A stretch of 64,000 nt of DNA, taken from the NCBI RefSeq assembly GCF_011762185.1, contig NZ_JAASQJ010000001.1:558001-622000 (forward strand). The letters run 5' to 3'. The position numbers and the translations under genes are program-made. Below the pieces are notes generated by a model. That model ran no database searches, was not told where the DNA came from, and saw only the letters and a program-made list of their open reading frames with translations. Shown piece after piece: positions 35,941 to 45,349 of the stretch. Position 1 is the stretch's first letter. The number at the start of each line of letters is the position of its first letter. This stretch comes from Dyadobacter arcticus. Lineage in GTDB: Bacteria > Bacteroidota > Bacteroidia > Cytophagales > Spirosomataceae.

Positions 35941-37506
35941 CTAAAACCCAAATAACCCACCACCAGTCTTCCTGGTCGTTGTGCGGGACCTGGTAGACTT
36001 TCCGAAGAGCATTCCGAAAACGCCTCTTACAACTTCACGACCTATTTGTTTTGCGAGAGGGGAGTTCAATGCATCTGAGAATACGCTCTTTTCTTCTTTT
36101 TCCTTTTTAGCCTCAACCACTTCCTCATTTGCTTCGGCTTCAACTTTGGCGTGTGCCTCCATCCTTTTGGTCAGCATTTCATAGGCGCTTTCCGGATCGA
36201 CCGGGTCTTTATATTTCTGGTAAAGGTCCGATTGCTGGACGTGGTTGTCATAATCGGCCTGTACCATAGGCCCCATAATGGAAGTAGGCGGAAGTAAATG
36301 GGTGGCTGCAACTTCTGTCGGGATACCTTTTTCATTTAGTACCGTAATAAGCGCCTGACCAATCCCTAATGTGGTTAGAACCCGATCGATGGAGTAAAAA
36401 TCTGATTTTGGATAGGTTTTCACAGTTTGCTTTAAAGCATCTGCATCCTGCGGGGTAAATGCCCTCAAAACATGTTGAATCCTGTTACCTAGCTGGGATA
36501 GCACTGTCACAGGAACATCCTGGGCCATTTGAGTACAAAAGAAAATCCCTACCCCTTTGGAACGGATCAGGCGAACGACCTGCTCGATCTGATCCAGGAA
36601 TGCTTTTGGCGCATCTTTAAATAGTAAATGTGCTTCATCCAGAAAGAATACTAGCTTGGGTTTGTCCAGGTCACCGGCTTCCGGGAGTTTGGAATACAGC
36701 TCGGCAAGCATACTTAGCATAAATGTTGAGAACAATGCAGGCTTGTCCTGAACATCGGAAATATTAAGCAGGCTGATCACACCCTGTCCGTCCACACGGC
36801 TGATCAGATCGGTGATATCGAAAGATTTCTCCCCGAAAATGGTACCTACCCCCTGCTGCTCCAATGCAACTATCTTTCTTAGTATGGTTCCCGCAGTGGA
36901 AGTGGAAATGCTGCCGTAGTCACTTCTTATCTCAGCTGCACCCGGGCCTTCGGATAAGTAATTCAGTACTTTTTTCAGGTCATTCAGATCAACCATAGGC
37001 AGATCTTTATCATCGGCATATTTAAAAAGAATTGCCAAAACACCGGATTGGGTATCATTCAATTCAAATATTTTGGATAAAAGAATTGGTCCGAATTCCA
37101 GAATGGTAGCGCGCATTTGAGCACCTTTTTGGCCGCTAAGCGAATATAACTCAACAGGATAACCAGTAGGAGAAAACGTGGTTCCCAAAACCTGGGAGCG
37201 CTCTTCCAAAGCAGCATTGGACTTACCAGGTTGTGCAATGCCTGATAAATCCCCTTTGATGTCCGACATAAATACAGGAACGCCAGCCATGGATAATTGC
37301 TCAGCCAATACCTGCAAGGTCCGGGTTTTTCCCGATCCCGTAGCCCCTGCAACAAGTCCGTGCCGGTTCATCATCCGCAACGGCAGATTTACTCTTGCTT
37401 CTCCAATGATTTCAGCTTCCAGAATGGCCGAGCCGAGACGGATAACAGGTTTATCCGTTAGGTAGGATTTCTGAATTGCGGCAACGAACTGTTCTTTTTT
37501 CGACAC
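35941..37506 (-). CDS. HerA-like ATPase (DUF853 type)
   Basis: 521 residues starting at GTG. The Walker A loop is GATGSGKTRT near residue 55, the Walker B region FFLDEAHLLF, and FFCTQMAQDVP matches the sensor region of DUF853 proteins related to HerA/FtsK-type DNA translocases. The C terminus (from about residue 440) is a charged coiled coil followed by RSRTTTRKTGGGLFGF, a basic tail. A role in DNA translocation or defence is inferred from the family. No partner nuclease gene (NurA-like) is adjacent. Confidence 0.88.
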   Translation of the reverse strand: MSKKEQFVAAIQKSYLTDKPVIRLGSAILEAEIIGEARVNLPLRMMNRHGLVAGATGSGKTRTLQVLAEQLSMAGVPVFMSDIKGDLSGIAQPGKSNAALEERSQVLGTTFSPTGYPVELYSLSGQKGAQMRATILEFGPILLSKIFELNDTQSGVLAILFKYADDKDLPMVDLNDLKKVLNYLSEGPGAAEIRSDYGSISTSTAGTILRKIVALEQQGVGTIFGEKSFDITDLISRVDGQGVISLLNISDVQDKPALFSTFMLSMLAELYSKLPEAGDLDKPKLVFFLDEAHLLFKDAPKAFLDQIEQVVRLIRSKGVGIFFCTQMAQDVPVTVLSQLGNRIQHVLRAFTPQDADALKQTVKTYPKSDFYSIDRVLTTLGIGQALITVLNEKGIPTEVAATHLLPPTSIMGPMVQADYDNHVQQSDLYQKYKDPVDPESAYEMLTKRMEAHAKVEAEANEEVVEAKKEKEEKSVFSDALNSPLAKQIGREVVRGVFGMLFGKSTRSRTTTRKTGGGLFGF

Positions 37507-37727
37507 AGAAATGACGGGTTATAGGTTATGAAATGAATATTTACAAAATTTAGATGTTTCGGGAATTTTCCAAGCCAATGAGGGTATTTTTCCTGAAATT
37601 ATAATCTTTCGAGATAGAGTATTACTTTTCGCATAATCTTGTAAATGCAAAATTTTATTAGGTATTTTGGTGCATTCGCTTAACAATTATTCTGATTATT
37701 CATTTTTAAAGACAATACTTATCTTAT

Positions 37728-38750
37728 ATGCTTAGTCGAGTTGCTAATTCAATTTACTGGATGAACCGTTATATGGAGCGGGTCGAAAATTACGCCCGTT
37801 TCGTAGGAGTTAACTTTAATCTTGCATTGGATTTGCCGCCTGACGTGGACGAACAATGGGAACCGCTTCTGATCGCAACTGCTGATCATTTTTTGTTTTA
37901 TAAATATTATGAGAAGCCCACGAAGGAAGACGTGATTCATTTTATGACATTCGATAAAAGGAATCCGAATTCGATCATAAGCTGTCTTTACGAGGCCAGG
38001 GAAAACGCTCGGACCATTCGCGAGACCATCTCAAAAGAAATGTGGGAGAGCATTAACACATTTTACCTGTCTATCCGCGCAGCTTCCCCCGATAATTTCA
38101 GAAATATGGACCATATGCAGTCCTATTTCACTGACATCCGCAAAAGTTGCCAGCTTTTTCATGGAGTTGTTGATGCCTCCATTACAAGGAACGAGGCTTG
38201 GCATTTTGGAAGGCTGGGCCGGCACATTGAGCGGGGGGATAAGTGCTCCCGTTTTTTGGATGTTAAATATTTCACACTCTTACAGGATTCAGGAACGTCG
38301 GGATCTACATTGGATCTGATGCTCTGGACGGCGGTACTAAAATCGGTGAGTGCCTATAATATGTACAGGCAAACGCACCGGGCTTTAACGCCTATGAACA
38401 TTGTTGCCTTTTTAATCCTTGACAAATTATTTCCAAGGTCAATCGCCTATTGTGTTCGCCAGGCAGAACTTTCACTTTACGCCGTCGCAGGCTCTATCCC
38501 CGAGCGCGGACATACCAATCCGGCTGAGCGTGCATTAAGTAAGCTGCGCAGTGACCTGGAATTTACAGACGTGGAGGATGTTTTTAAAGCGGGACTTCAC
38601 GAATACCTGGATACGTTTCAAACCAGAAATAACGAGGTGGACAGCGCAATCTTTGATATGTACTTCGGATTGGAGACCGGGCAGTCACAAAGCCAGAGCC
38701 AATCGATGGGACAAACTTCCGGACATTTCAGGGGACAATGGATGAATTGA
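37728..38750 (+). CDS. Alpha-E domain protein (DUF403)
   Basis: 340 residues, all-helical, with the family opening MLSRVANSIYWMNRYMERVENYARF and a FGRLGRHIERGDKCSRFLD-like middle block. The last 20 residues are a Gln/Ser-rich tail. Alpha-E proteins are normally encoded beside a circularly permuted ATP-grasp ligase and a transglutaminase, together thought to modify peptides. Only the transglutaminase-like gene at 30524 is in this window, so the module is split or the ATP-grasp partner lies elsewhere. A perfect 7-bp inverted repeat lies downstream at 38768–38783. Confidence 0.9.
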   Translation: MLSRVANSIYWMNRYMERVENYARFVGVNFNLALDLPPDVDEQWEPLLIATADHFLFYKYYEKPTKEDVIHFMTFDKRNPNSIISCLYEARENARTIRETISKEMWESINTFYLSIRAASPDNFRNMDHMQSYFTDIRKSCQLFHGVVDASITRNEAWHFGRLGRHIERGDKCSRFLDVKYFTLLQDSGTSGSTLDLMLWTAVLKSVSAYNMYRQTHRALTPMNIVAFLILDKLFPRSIAYCVRQAELSLYAVAGSIPERGHTNPAERALSKLRSDLEFTDVEDVFKAGLHEYLDTFQTRNNEVDSAIFDMYFGLETGQSQSQSQSMGQTSGHFRGQWMN

Positions 38751-38767
38751 AAAGAATTTACACTGAT

Positions 38768-38783
38768 CGGTTTATGTAAACCG
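38768..38783. repeat. Inverted repeat CGGTTTA-TG-TAAACCG
   Basis: A perfect 7-bp palindrome in the 128-base gap between the alpha-E gene and glmM. It has no following T-run, so it may be an operator for glmM or a weak terminator. Confidence 0.4.
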
Positions 38784-38878
38784 GAAATTCGCTGGTTGTA
38801 TTGTTTGTTCAAAAATCGGATAGCAGAGAGGGAAATTTAGTATTTTTACAAACTAAACAAAAAGGGGAATTCTAGATC

Positions 38879-40282
38879 GTGACGTTAATTAAATCTATCT
38901 CGGGAATCAGAGGTATCGTGGGTGGAAAATCGGGTGAAGGTCTGACTCCGATTGATATTGTTAAGTTTGCTGCTGCATACGGAACATGGCTGAGGCGAAA
39001 TAATCCGCAAAATTCAAAAGTAATTATCGGTCGGGATGCCCGTCTTTCGGGTGAAATGGTGAGCCGCCTGGTTGCGGGTACATTGCAGGGTGTTGGCCTT
39101 CACGTTATAGATCTTGGACTCTCTACAACTCCCACCGTTGAAATAGCGGTCACGGCTGAGAAGGCGGCAGGCGGGGTTATTCTCACTGCAAGCCATAATC
39201 CCATTCAATGGAATGCTCTGAAGCTTTTGAACCATAATGGGGAGTTTATCTCTGAATCGGATGGTGAAGAAGTTTTGAGAATTGCAGATCAGGAAGATTT
39301 TACTTTTGTGGATGTCAAGAAGCTGGGAAGCTACGCCACTGACGATACATATCTCCAAAAACACATTGATCATGTATTATCATTGTCATTGGTAGATGTT
39401 GAAGCGATCCGGAATGCTAATTTCAGAATTGTAGTAGACGCAGTCAATTCGACTGGCGGGATTGTTGTCCCCATGCTACTGGAGGCACTTGGAGTGGCTT
39501 CCAAAAATATCAAAAAACTTCATTGCGATCCTACCGGTAACTTTGCGCACAATCCCGAACCCCTTCCTGAGCATCTCCGTGATATCAGCAAAGAACTGAA
39601 TAATGGGGCATTTAACCTGGGAATAGTCGTTGATCCGGACGTAGACCGTCTGGCCTTGATCTGCGAAGATGGTACCCCTTTTGGCGAGGAGTATACCCTG
39701 GTAGCAGTAGCCGATTATGTGCTTAAAAACACCCCAGGAAACACCGTTTCCAATCTCTCCTCAACCGCAGCATTAAAAGATGTGACCGTGAAAGCTGGTG
39801 GACAATATTTTGCTTCCGCAGTAGGAGAGGTGAATGTGGTGAATTTGATGAAAGAACACAATGCGGTTATTGGCGGAGAAGGAAACGGAGGGGTTATTTA
39901 TCCTGAAAGTCATTATGGAAGGGACGCATTGGTTGGTATTGCACTATTCTTAACGCATCTGGCGAAATTCGGTAAGACAGCTTCTGTCTTACGGAGGGCA
40001 TATCCAAGTTACTACATCTCAAAAAATAAAATTGAACTCACGGCGGATATTAACGTTGATAACATATTAAGTCGCATTCGCACAAGGTACGCGAAGCAAC
40101 CGCACAATACCATTGATGGCGTGAGAATTGAGTTTGACCGCGAGTGGGTGCATTTGCGCAAATCAAATACAGAACCGATCATCCGGATCTACTCCGAATC
40201 GGAAACGCAGACTACTGCGATCAATCTCGCCAATAAGATCATTTCAGATATTAAGGAAATAATATCTGAGCCAAAGAAATAA
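38879..40282 (+). CDS. glmM: Phosphoglucosamine mutase
   Basis: 467 residues starting at GTG, with AAGGGG about 10 bases upstream. The first motif SISGIRGIVGG is the family N terminus. The phospho-serine is Ser105 in LTASHNPIQWNAL. The metal-binding loop is DPDVDRLALI (D-x-D-x-D-R). The sugar-binding GGEGNGGVIYP and the phosphate-binding RKSNTEPIIRIYSE are present. It interconverts glucosamine-6- and -1-phosphate for UDP-GlcNAc in the cytoplasm. The ASHNP block's following residues differ from the proteobacterial GlmM, as usual in Bacteroidota, so a phosphomannomutase activity cannot be excluded. The cysteine desulfurase gene follows 6 bases later. Confidence 0.9.
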   Translation: MTLIKSISGIRGIVGGKSGEGLTPIDIVKFAAAYGTWLRRNNPQNSKVIIGRDARLSGEMVSRLVAGTLQGVGLHVIDLGLSTTPTVEIAVTAEKAAGGVILTASHNPIQWNALKLLNHNGEFISESDGEEVLRIADQEDFTFVDVKKLGSYATDDTYLQKHIDHVLSLSLVDVEAIRNANFRIVVDAVNSTGGIVVPMLLEALGVASKNIKKLHCDPTGNFAHNPEPLPEHLRDISKELNNGAFNLGIVVDPDVDRLALICEDGTPFGEEYTLVAVADYVLKNTPGNTVSNLSSTAALKDVTVKAGGQYFASAVGEVNVVNLMKEHNAVIGGEGNGGVIYPESHYGRDALVGIALFLTHLAKFGKTASVLRRAYPSYYISKNKIELTADINVDNILSRIRTRYAKQPHNTIDGVRIEFDREWVHLRKSNTEPIIRIYSESETQTTAINLANKIISDIKEIISEPKK

Positions 40283-40288
40283 GAAAAT

Positions 40289-41437
40289 ATGAAAGTCTAT
40301 CTGGATAACGCCGCTACGACCCAACTGGATCCGGAGGTGCTGGAAGTAATGCTGCCGCTCATGACGGAGCAGTTTGGAAACCCATCGTCTATTCATTCTT
40401 TTGGACGGGCAGTGCGGTCGTCTATTGAAAGAGCCAGAAAAAGCATCGCGGGTATCTTGAATGCCGCGCCGGCTGAAATATTCTTTACTTCCGGTGGTAC
40501 TGAGGCTGATAATACAGCCATTTGTTCAAGTATTGAAACACTTGGTTTGAAACATGCCGTCACATCTCGTATAGAGCACCACGCTGTGCTGCATACATTG
40601 GAACATTTGCAGAAAACCGGCCGTATCCAGCTTAGTTTTGTTGATTTGAATGAACAAGGAGAGGTCGATTTGCAGCATTTGGAAGAATTGCTATCCTTCA
40701 ATTCCCGCTCGCTCGTTTCGCTGATGCATGGAAATAATGAAGTCGGCAATTTGCTCGATTTAAATGCGGTCGGAGATATTTGCGAAAAGTATAATGCAGT
40801 ATTTCATAGTGACACTGTGCAGACGATGGGTCATTACAAACATGATTTACAGCAGATTAAAGCCAATTTTATCGTTGGTGCAGCGCATAAGTTTAATGGT
40901 CCGAAAGGAATTGGGTTTCTGTATGTGAGGCCGGGCATTAAGATCATGCCTTTCGTACATGGCGGTGCACAAGAGCGTAATATGCGTGGGGGAACCGAGA
41001 ATATCTACGGTATTGTGGGTCTTGCCAAGGCATTGGAAATTGCATATCGAGATATGGATGACCATCGCAGCCATATTGAAGGGCTTAAAACACGGATGAT
41101 TGCAAAGCTTCGTGCTGAGATAGACGGTGTAACATTCAATGGCAATTCCTCGGATCTGGAAAAGAGCTTGTATACGGTACTCAATGTCAGTCTGCCGCCT
41201 TCCGAAATCAGCGATATGTTGCTATTTAACCTGGATATCGCAGGAATTGCCGTTTCTGGCGGTAGTGCCTGTTCCAGCGGAACCGACATTGGTTCTCATG
41301 TCTTAAATGAACTGCAAATTGATCCTGAAAGGGCGAATGTGCGTTTCTCTTTTGGAAAATATAATACAGAGGGGGAAGTTGACTATGCAGTAAAAACGCT
41401 GGCGGATTTGTACAAAAAGGAAAGCGTAATTGTTTAA
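40289..41437 (+). CDS. Cysteine desulfurase (NifS/IscS family)
   Basis: 382 residues, a fold-type-V PLP enzyme. The opening VYLDNAATTQLDPEVLE, the TSGGTEADN block, the PLP lysine (Lys201) in AAHKFNGPKG, and the loop GGSACSSG with the catalytic cysteine are all visible. It removes sulfur from cysteine for iron–sulfur cluster or tRNA thiolation. It is preceded by glmM at 6 bases and convergent with hemH, the haem synthesis enzyme, but no Isc scaffold gene is adjacent. Confidence 0.93.
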   Translation: MKVYLDNAATTQLDPEVLEVMLPLMTEQFGNPSSIHSFGRAVRSSIERARKSIAGILNAAPAEIFFTSGGTEADNTAICSSIETLGLKHAVTSRIEHHAVLHTLEHLQKTGRIQLSFVDLNEQGEVDLQHLEELLSFNSRSLVSLMHGNNEVGNLLDLNAVGDICEKYNAVFHSDTVQTMGHYKHDLQQIKANFIVGAAHKFNGPKGIGFLYVRPGIKIMPFVHGGAQERNMRGGTENIYGIVGLAKALEIAYRDMDDHRSHIEGLKTRMIAKLRAEIDGVTFNGNSSDLEKSLYTVLNVSLPPSEISDMLLFNLDIAGIAVSGGSACSSGTDIGSHVLNELQIDPERANVRFSFGKYNTEGEVDYAVKTLADLYKKESVIV

Positions 41438-41441
41438 AGCG

Positions 41442-41468
41442 AACCAGCTGCTACTATACAGCTGGTTT
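41442..41468. terminator. Bidirectional terminator overlapping the hemH 3' end
   Basis: AACCAGCTG and CAGCTGGTT form a perfect 9-bp stem with TTTTG after it on the plus strand. The second arm contains the last codons and stop of hemH. Confidence 0.8.
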
Positions 41469-42527
41469 TGTAATCAAATCTTCAAGGGCTTCGATCCAGA
41501 TATCACCGTCGTTCAAGCTCTCCACCAATTGCCAGTGTGTTCCACCCGCTTTCTCGAAAATTTCTTTATACTCCTCACCAACCTCAATGGTGGTTTCAAG
41601 GCAATCAGCTACAAATGCAGGGGAAAATGCCAACGCAGTTTTGACACCTTTCTTTGTTAATTCTGGAATTACTTCGTCTGTATAAGGCTTAATCCACGGG
41701 TTTTTGCCTAATCTCGACTGAAAGCAGGTCGTATATTTTCCTTCCGGAATGTTCATTTCTTTGACAAGCAACCTGGTCGTTTCAAAGCATTGCGCCCGGT
41801 AGCAATGCTGATTCCGGTGGTCCAGCGTATCGCAGCAGCTTCCAAACTGACAAAAACTGCCAGTCACATCCCCTTTAAGAATCTGACGTTCCGGCAAGCC
41901 GTGGTAGCTGAATACAAAATGATCATAGGATCGTTCAGCCATGTATTTCTTGCCAAGTTTTGCAAAACCTTCAATGAATTTCGGGTGATCCAGAAAGCGG
42001 TTTACAAAACGGATCTCGGGTAATATCTGCCAATCTTTCACAACCCGCATTACCTCCTGATAAACAGATCCGGTAGACGCGGAAGCATATTGTGGGAAAA
42101 ATGGTACTATGATAATCTCAGAAAGGGTCTGTTGGCGTAATGCTTTCAAACCATTCTCAATGCTTGGACTCTGGTAACGCATTGCGAGTTCCACCACAAA
42201 ATCATTCCCCAAAACCTGTTGTAGCTTTTCCTTGACCGCGAAACCGTAAATTTTCAGAGGAGAACCGTCAGGCCGCCAAAGTTGCTTGTAAATTTTCGCT
42301 GATTTGGGTGCCCTGAATGGAGCGATAATTAAATTGATAAGCAGCCACCGGTTCACAAAAGGGATATCGATCACGCGCTCATCCATTAAAAATTGGCGAA
42401 GATATTTGCGCACATCCGGTACCGACGGACTATCTGGTGTACCCAGATTTACAATCAGTACACCGGTTTTCCGGATTGTTTTTTTATCAGTTGATGTATT
42501 CGGTTGAGCCGAAATGAATGTACTCAT
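41454..42527 (-). CDS. hemH: Ferrochelatase
   Basis: 357 residues. It inserts Fe2+ into protoporphyrin IX (or a coproporphyrin, depending on the pathway). The family start GVLIVNLGTPDSPS, the DPKFIEG-like helix region and the active-site His in VFSYHGLPERQI are present, and the second acid is in the later EVGEEYKE-type helix. A Cys-rich insertion (FCQFGSCCDTLDHRNQHC, five cysteines through QCFE) sits after the active-site His and might bind a [2Fe–2S] cluster, as some bacterial ferrochelatases do. Its 3' end overlaps the bidirectional terminator. Confidence 0.94.
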   Translation of the reverse strand: MSTFISAQPNTSTDKKTIRKTGVLIVNLGTPDSPSVPDVRKYLRQFLMDERVIDIPFVNRWLLINLIIAPFRAPKSAKIYKQLWRPDGSPLKIYGFAVKEKLQQVLGNDFVVELAMRYQSPSIENGLKALRQQTLSEIIIVPFFPQYASASTGSVYQEVMRVVKDWQILPEIRFVNRFLDHPKFIEGFAKLGKKYMAERSYDHFVFSYHGLPERQILKGDVTGSFCQFGSCCDTLDHRNQHCYRAQCFETTRLLVKEMNIPEGKYTTCFQSRLGKNPWIKPYTDEVIPELTKKGVKTALAFSPAFVADCLETTIEVGEEYKEIFEKAGGTHWQLVESLNDGDIWIEALEDLITKPAV

Positions 42528-42539
42528 TATTAAATTTTT

Positions 42540-43490
42540 TCACATTAATCCAAGTAAAATTTCCTTTAAAGCTGCCTGGGCCGACCATTCGCGGTTGGCC
42601 GCCTGTTCGATTACCAGGGATCTCGGGCCGTCCAGCACTTCATCTGCTACTTTCATATTCCGACGGAGCGGAAGGCAATGCATAAACTTACCATTATCGG
42701 TCAAGGCCATTTTTGCTTCTGTAATCATCCAAGAAGGATCACTGGTAAGTACTTGCCCATAATGCTGGTACGACGACCAATTTTTTCCATAAACAAAGTC
42801 AGCGCCTTCCAATGCTTTATCCTGGTCATAAATGACCTGCCCCTTACCAACAAACTGAGGATCAAGATCATACCCTTCCGGATGTGTTATGACCAACTCC
42901 ACATCCATTGGGTTCATCCATTCGCAAAATGAATTTGCTACTGCCTGTGGCAGCGCTTTGAAATGAGGCAGCCAGGATAAAACTACCTTCGGGCGTTCCT
43001 TAATTTTGAATTCTTCTATTGTCATGCAGTCGGCCAGAGATTGCATTGGATGCCGGGTAGCTGACTCCAGGTTTATAATGGGGACTTCTGCATATTTTTT
43101 GAATTGCTGAAAAACAATTTCTGCATAATCCTTTTCACGATCTTGTAACTCTGCAAAAGAACGTATGCCAATGATATCACAATAACTTCCGATTACGGCG
43201 GCGGCTTCCTTTACATGTTCGGCCTTATCCCCATTCATCACCACTCCTTCTTCCATTTCCAACCCCCAGCCGTCTTGCCCGACATTCATGGTTATCACAT
43301 GAAGTCCCAGATTTTGCGCCGCCTTTTGTGTGCTGATACGGGTCCTCAGGCTTGAATTGAAGAAAAGCAATCCAATGGTCTTGTTTTTTCCAAGGTCGTT
43401 ATCAGCAAATGGGTCTCGTTTCGCTGAAATACCGCTGGTAATGAGCTGGTTCAGGTCGGTTACGTCTTTAACGGATAGGAAGTGCTTCAT
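42540..43490 (-). CDS. argF': N-acetyl- (or N-succinyl-) ornithine carbamoyltransferase
   Basis: 316 residues, related to ornithine carbamoyltransferase. The carbamoyl-phosphate loop FFNSSLRTRIS replaces the usual STRTR, a mark of the Bacteroidota/Xanthomonas enzymes that carbamoylate an N-acyl ornithine. ATRHPMQSLADCMT and FMHCLPLRRN follow; the HCLP motif is present. Acyl preference (acetyl or succinyl) cannot be read from sequence. The gene is the last of the minus-strand arg group, 66 bases after argD, and 12 bases before hemH. Confidence 0.92.
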   Translation of the reverse strand: MKHFLSVKDVTDLNQLITSGISAKRDPFADNDLGKNKTIGLLFFNSSLRTRISTQKAAQNLGLHVITMNVGQDGWGLEMEEGVVMNGDKAEHVKEAAAVIGSYCDIIGIRSFAELQDREKDYAEIVFQQFKKYAEVPIINLESATRHPMQSLADCMTIEEFKIKERPKVVLSWLPHFKALPQAVANSFCEWMNPMDVELVITHPEGYDLDPQFVGKGQVIYDQDKALEGADFVYGKNWSSYQHYGQVLTSDPSWMITEAKMALTDNGKFMHCLPLRRNMKVADEVLDGPRSLVIEQAANREWSAQAALKEILLGLM

Positions 43491-43556
43491 TCAATTTAGT
43501 TATTCACAGGATTTAGGCTCAATCCCTGCACCAATTGCAGGCTAATGTTTGCTGAC

Positions 43557-44693
43557 TTAGATATTGGTAACAGTCACTTCTTTCCTCAATGTTTCCAGGA
43601 ATATATCCGCTTCTTCTTTACCCAATGCCAGTGAAGGAAGTAAGCGGATCGTATGGGCGCCAGCCACTCCTGTAAAGATTTTATGTTCAAAAAGCATTTT
43701 ATTTCGCAGGTCTTTGACCGGGAATTCATATTCAATTCCGATCATGAGACCTCTTCCTCTTAACTCCTTATATCCTCCAATATCTTTGATTCCCTCAAAA
43801 AGATAATTTCCGATTTCCGCTGCATTTTCAATCAGATTTTCATCTTTCATGATATCTAAAACGGCAACACCAGCAGCGCAAGCTAAATGGTTGCCGCCAA
43901 AAGTAGTGCCAAGCAGACCATAACTGGCTTTAAATTTAGGAGAGATCAAAATTCCACCGATTGGAAAACCGTTACCCATTCCTTTGGCCATGGAAATAAT
44001 GTCCGGCTCGATGCCGCTGAACTGGTTAGAAAAGAATTTTCCAGTACGCCCGTATCCGCATTGTACACTATCCAAAATTAGAATTGCGCCGGTTTCATCA
44101 CACTTGCGTCTCAATGTCCGCAGGAACTCGTCTGAACAAACATTAATGCCTCCTACACCCTGGATTCCCTCGACAATAACGGCGCAAACTTCATCGGTAA
44201 TGCCATTGTCCGCCGCTTTAATATCATTGAACGGAAGAAAAGTGACGTGTTTGTTATAATTAACAGGAGCTACAATGGAGGGATTATCGGTTGCAGCAAC
44301 AGAGCCGGCTGTGCGGCCATGGAAGGATTTGGTAAAGGAAATAACCTTGGTTCTGCCGTTGTGAAACGAAGCCAGTTTGAGTGCGTTTTCATTGGCTTCC
44401 GCCCCAGAATTGCACAAGAATAGCTTGTAATCGGGATATCCGGAAAGTACTCCAAGCTTCTCAGCCAGTTCTTCCTGCAACGAAATTTTTACAGAATTTG
44501 AATAAAAGCTGATCGCGTTAAGCTGCCTTGTGAGCATTTCAACATAATAAGGATGGCAGTGACCTACGGAAATCACGGCGTGGCCACCGTAAAGATCGAG
44601 GTATTTCGTGCCATTTCGATCCCACAAATAACTTCCCTGAGCCTTAACCGGCTCTATATCGTAGAGGGGGTATACATCAAATAAATGTGACAT
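43557..44693 (-). CDS. argD: N-acetylornithine (or N-succinylornithine) aminotransferase
   Basis: 378 residues, class III PLP aminotransferase. The N-terminal block GSYLWDRNGTKYLDLYGGHA, the PLP-binding SVQCGYGRTGKFF, the Lys in ISMAKGMGNGFPIGG, and the end TIRLLPSL are present. It transaminates N-acylglutamate semialdehyde to N-acylornithine in the arginine pathway. It lies 18 bases behind a PIN toxin gene that separates it from argC, and 66 bases before argF'. Confidence 0.94.
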   Translation of the reverse strand: MSHLFDVYPLYDIEPVKAQGSYLWDRNGTKYLDLYGGHAVISVGHCHPYYVEMLTRQLNAISFYSNSVKISLQEELAEKLGVLSGYPDYKLFLCNSGAEANENALKLASFHNGRTKVISFTKSFHGRTAGSVAATDNPSIVAPVNYNKHVTFLPFNDIKAADNGITDEVCAVIVEGIQGVGGINVCSDEFLRTLRRKCDETGAILILDSVQCGYGRTGKFFSNQFSGIEPDIISMAKGMGNGFPIGGILISPKFKASYGLLGTTFGGNHLACAAGVAVLDIMKDENLIENAAEIGNYLFEGIKDIGGYKELRGRGLMIGIEYEFPVKDLRNKMLFEHKIFTGVAGAHTIRLLPSLALGKEEADIFLETLRKEVTVTNI

Positions 44694-44711
44694 GGTATTC
44701 AGTATTTAATA

Positions 44712-45098
44712 TTAGACAACATCCAAGTTTTCGACTCGTTGGAAATGTCCCTGATTGAGTGTTTTGATGGGTAGTTGAAAAGTAATTGCGGTTGCAGCAA
44801 TGAAGATATCCCGAAATTCAATAAGTGAATTTCGCCTTCGGAGATTGTGAAAAATTTCAGCAGCCCTAAGAGAAACTTCTTCGCTAAATGGCAGAACAGG
44901 TATGCCATCCAATAAAATCTCAACATCTTTTTTCTTCTGTACATCGGTCGCTCCCATCATTAGCTCATAGACAGTAACCGCAGAGACAAATAAAGAAGCA
45001 TCATTGGGCAACGACGCCAAAATGGTTCTGGATTTATCAGCTTTGCGGAGGTATTCTATAAATACGCCCGTGTCAATTACCATTCCGGGATTTTCCAA
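44712..45098 (-). CDS. VapC-type PIN-domain ribonuclease toxin
   Basis: 128 residues (123 if the internal ATG at 45083, giving MVIDTGVFIEYL, is used). Catalytic acids are in VIDTGVFIE (with Gly where VapC proteins usually have Asn), in TVYELMMGA, and in EFRDIFIAATA. It cleaves RNA and is neutralised by the antitoxin encoded just upstream, whose reading frame it overlaps by 22 bases. The pair is inserted between argC and argD of the arginine group, in the same orientation, which is unusual. Confidence 0.88.
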   Translation of the reverse strand: MENPGMVIDTGVFIEYLRKADKSRTILASLPNDASLFVSAVTVYELMMGATDVQKKKDVEILLDGIPVLPFSEEVSLRAAEIFHNLRRRNSLIEFRDIFIAATAITFQLPIKTLNQGHFQRVENLDVV

Positions 45099-45304
45099 TG
45101 ATCTAATTTTTTTGCATTTTCTTCTAACAGAAAGATATCAGCTTCACTCCATGTTGAAACATTTTTGATTTTTTCTTTCCAGACAGTCATATTACCTTCT
45201 GACTTTTTCACTTTTTGTTGAAGTAAAAGTGTATCAGCATAGGACAGCAGCTGCTTCTGATGCGTTTCACTGAGTTGGTTGAATGTTTGCAGTAAATCAG
45301 TCAT
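45077..45304 (-). CDS. Antitoxin-like protein of the arg-group PIN pair
   Basis: 75 residues, helical and charged (TFNQLSETHQKQLLSYADTLL, then WKEKIKNVSTWSEAD). The N-terminal part resembles DUF2281-like antitoxins. It overlaps the toxin gene by 22 bases and starts 45 bases after the argC stop. No beta-strand DNA-binding motif is obvious. The antitoxin role is inferred from position, size and the partner. Confidence 0.72.
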   Translation of the reverse strand: MTDLLQTFNQLSETHQKQLLSYADTLLLQQKVKKSEGNMTVWKEKIKNVSTWSEADIFLLEENAKKLDHWKIPEW

Positions 45305-45349
45305 AGCGAGCGGGTATTAACATGAATGGTATCAAATACGAAAATAACA

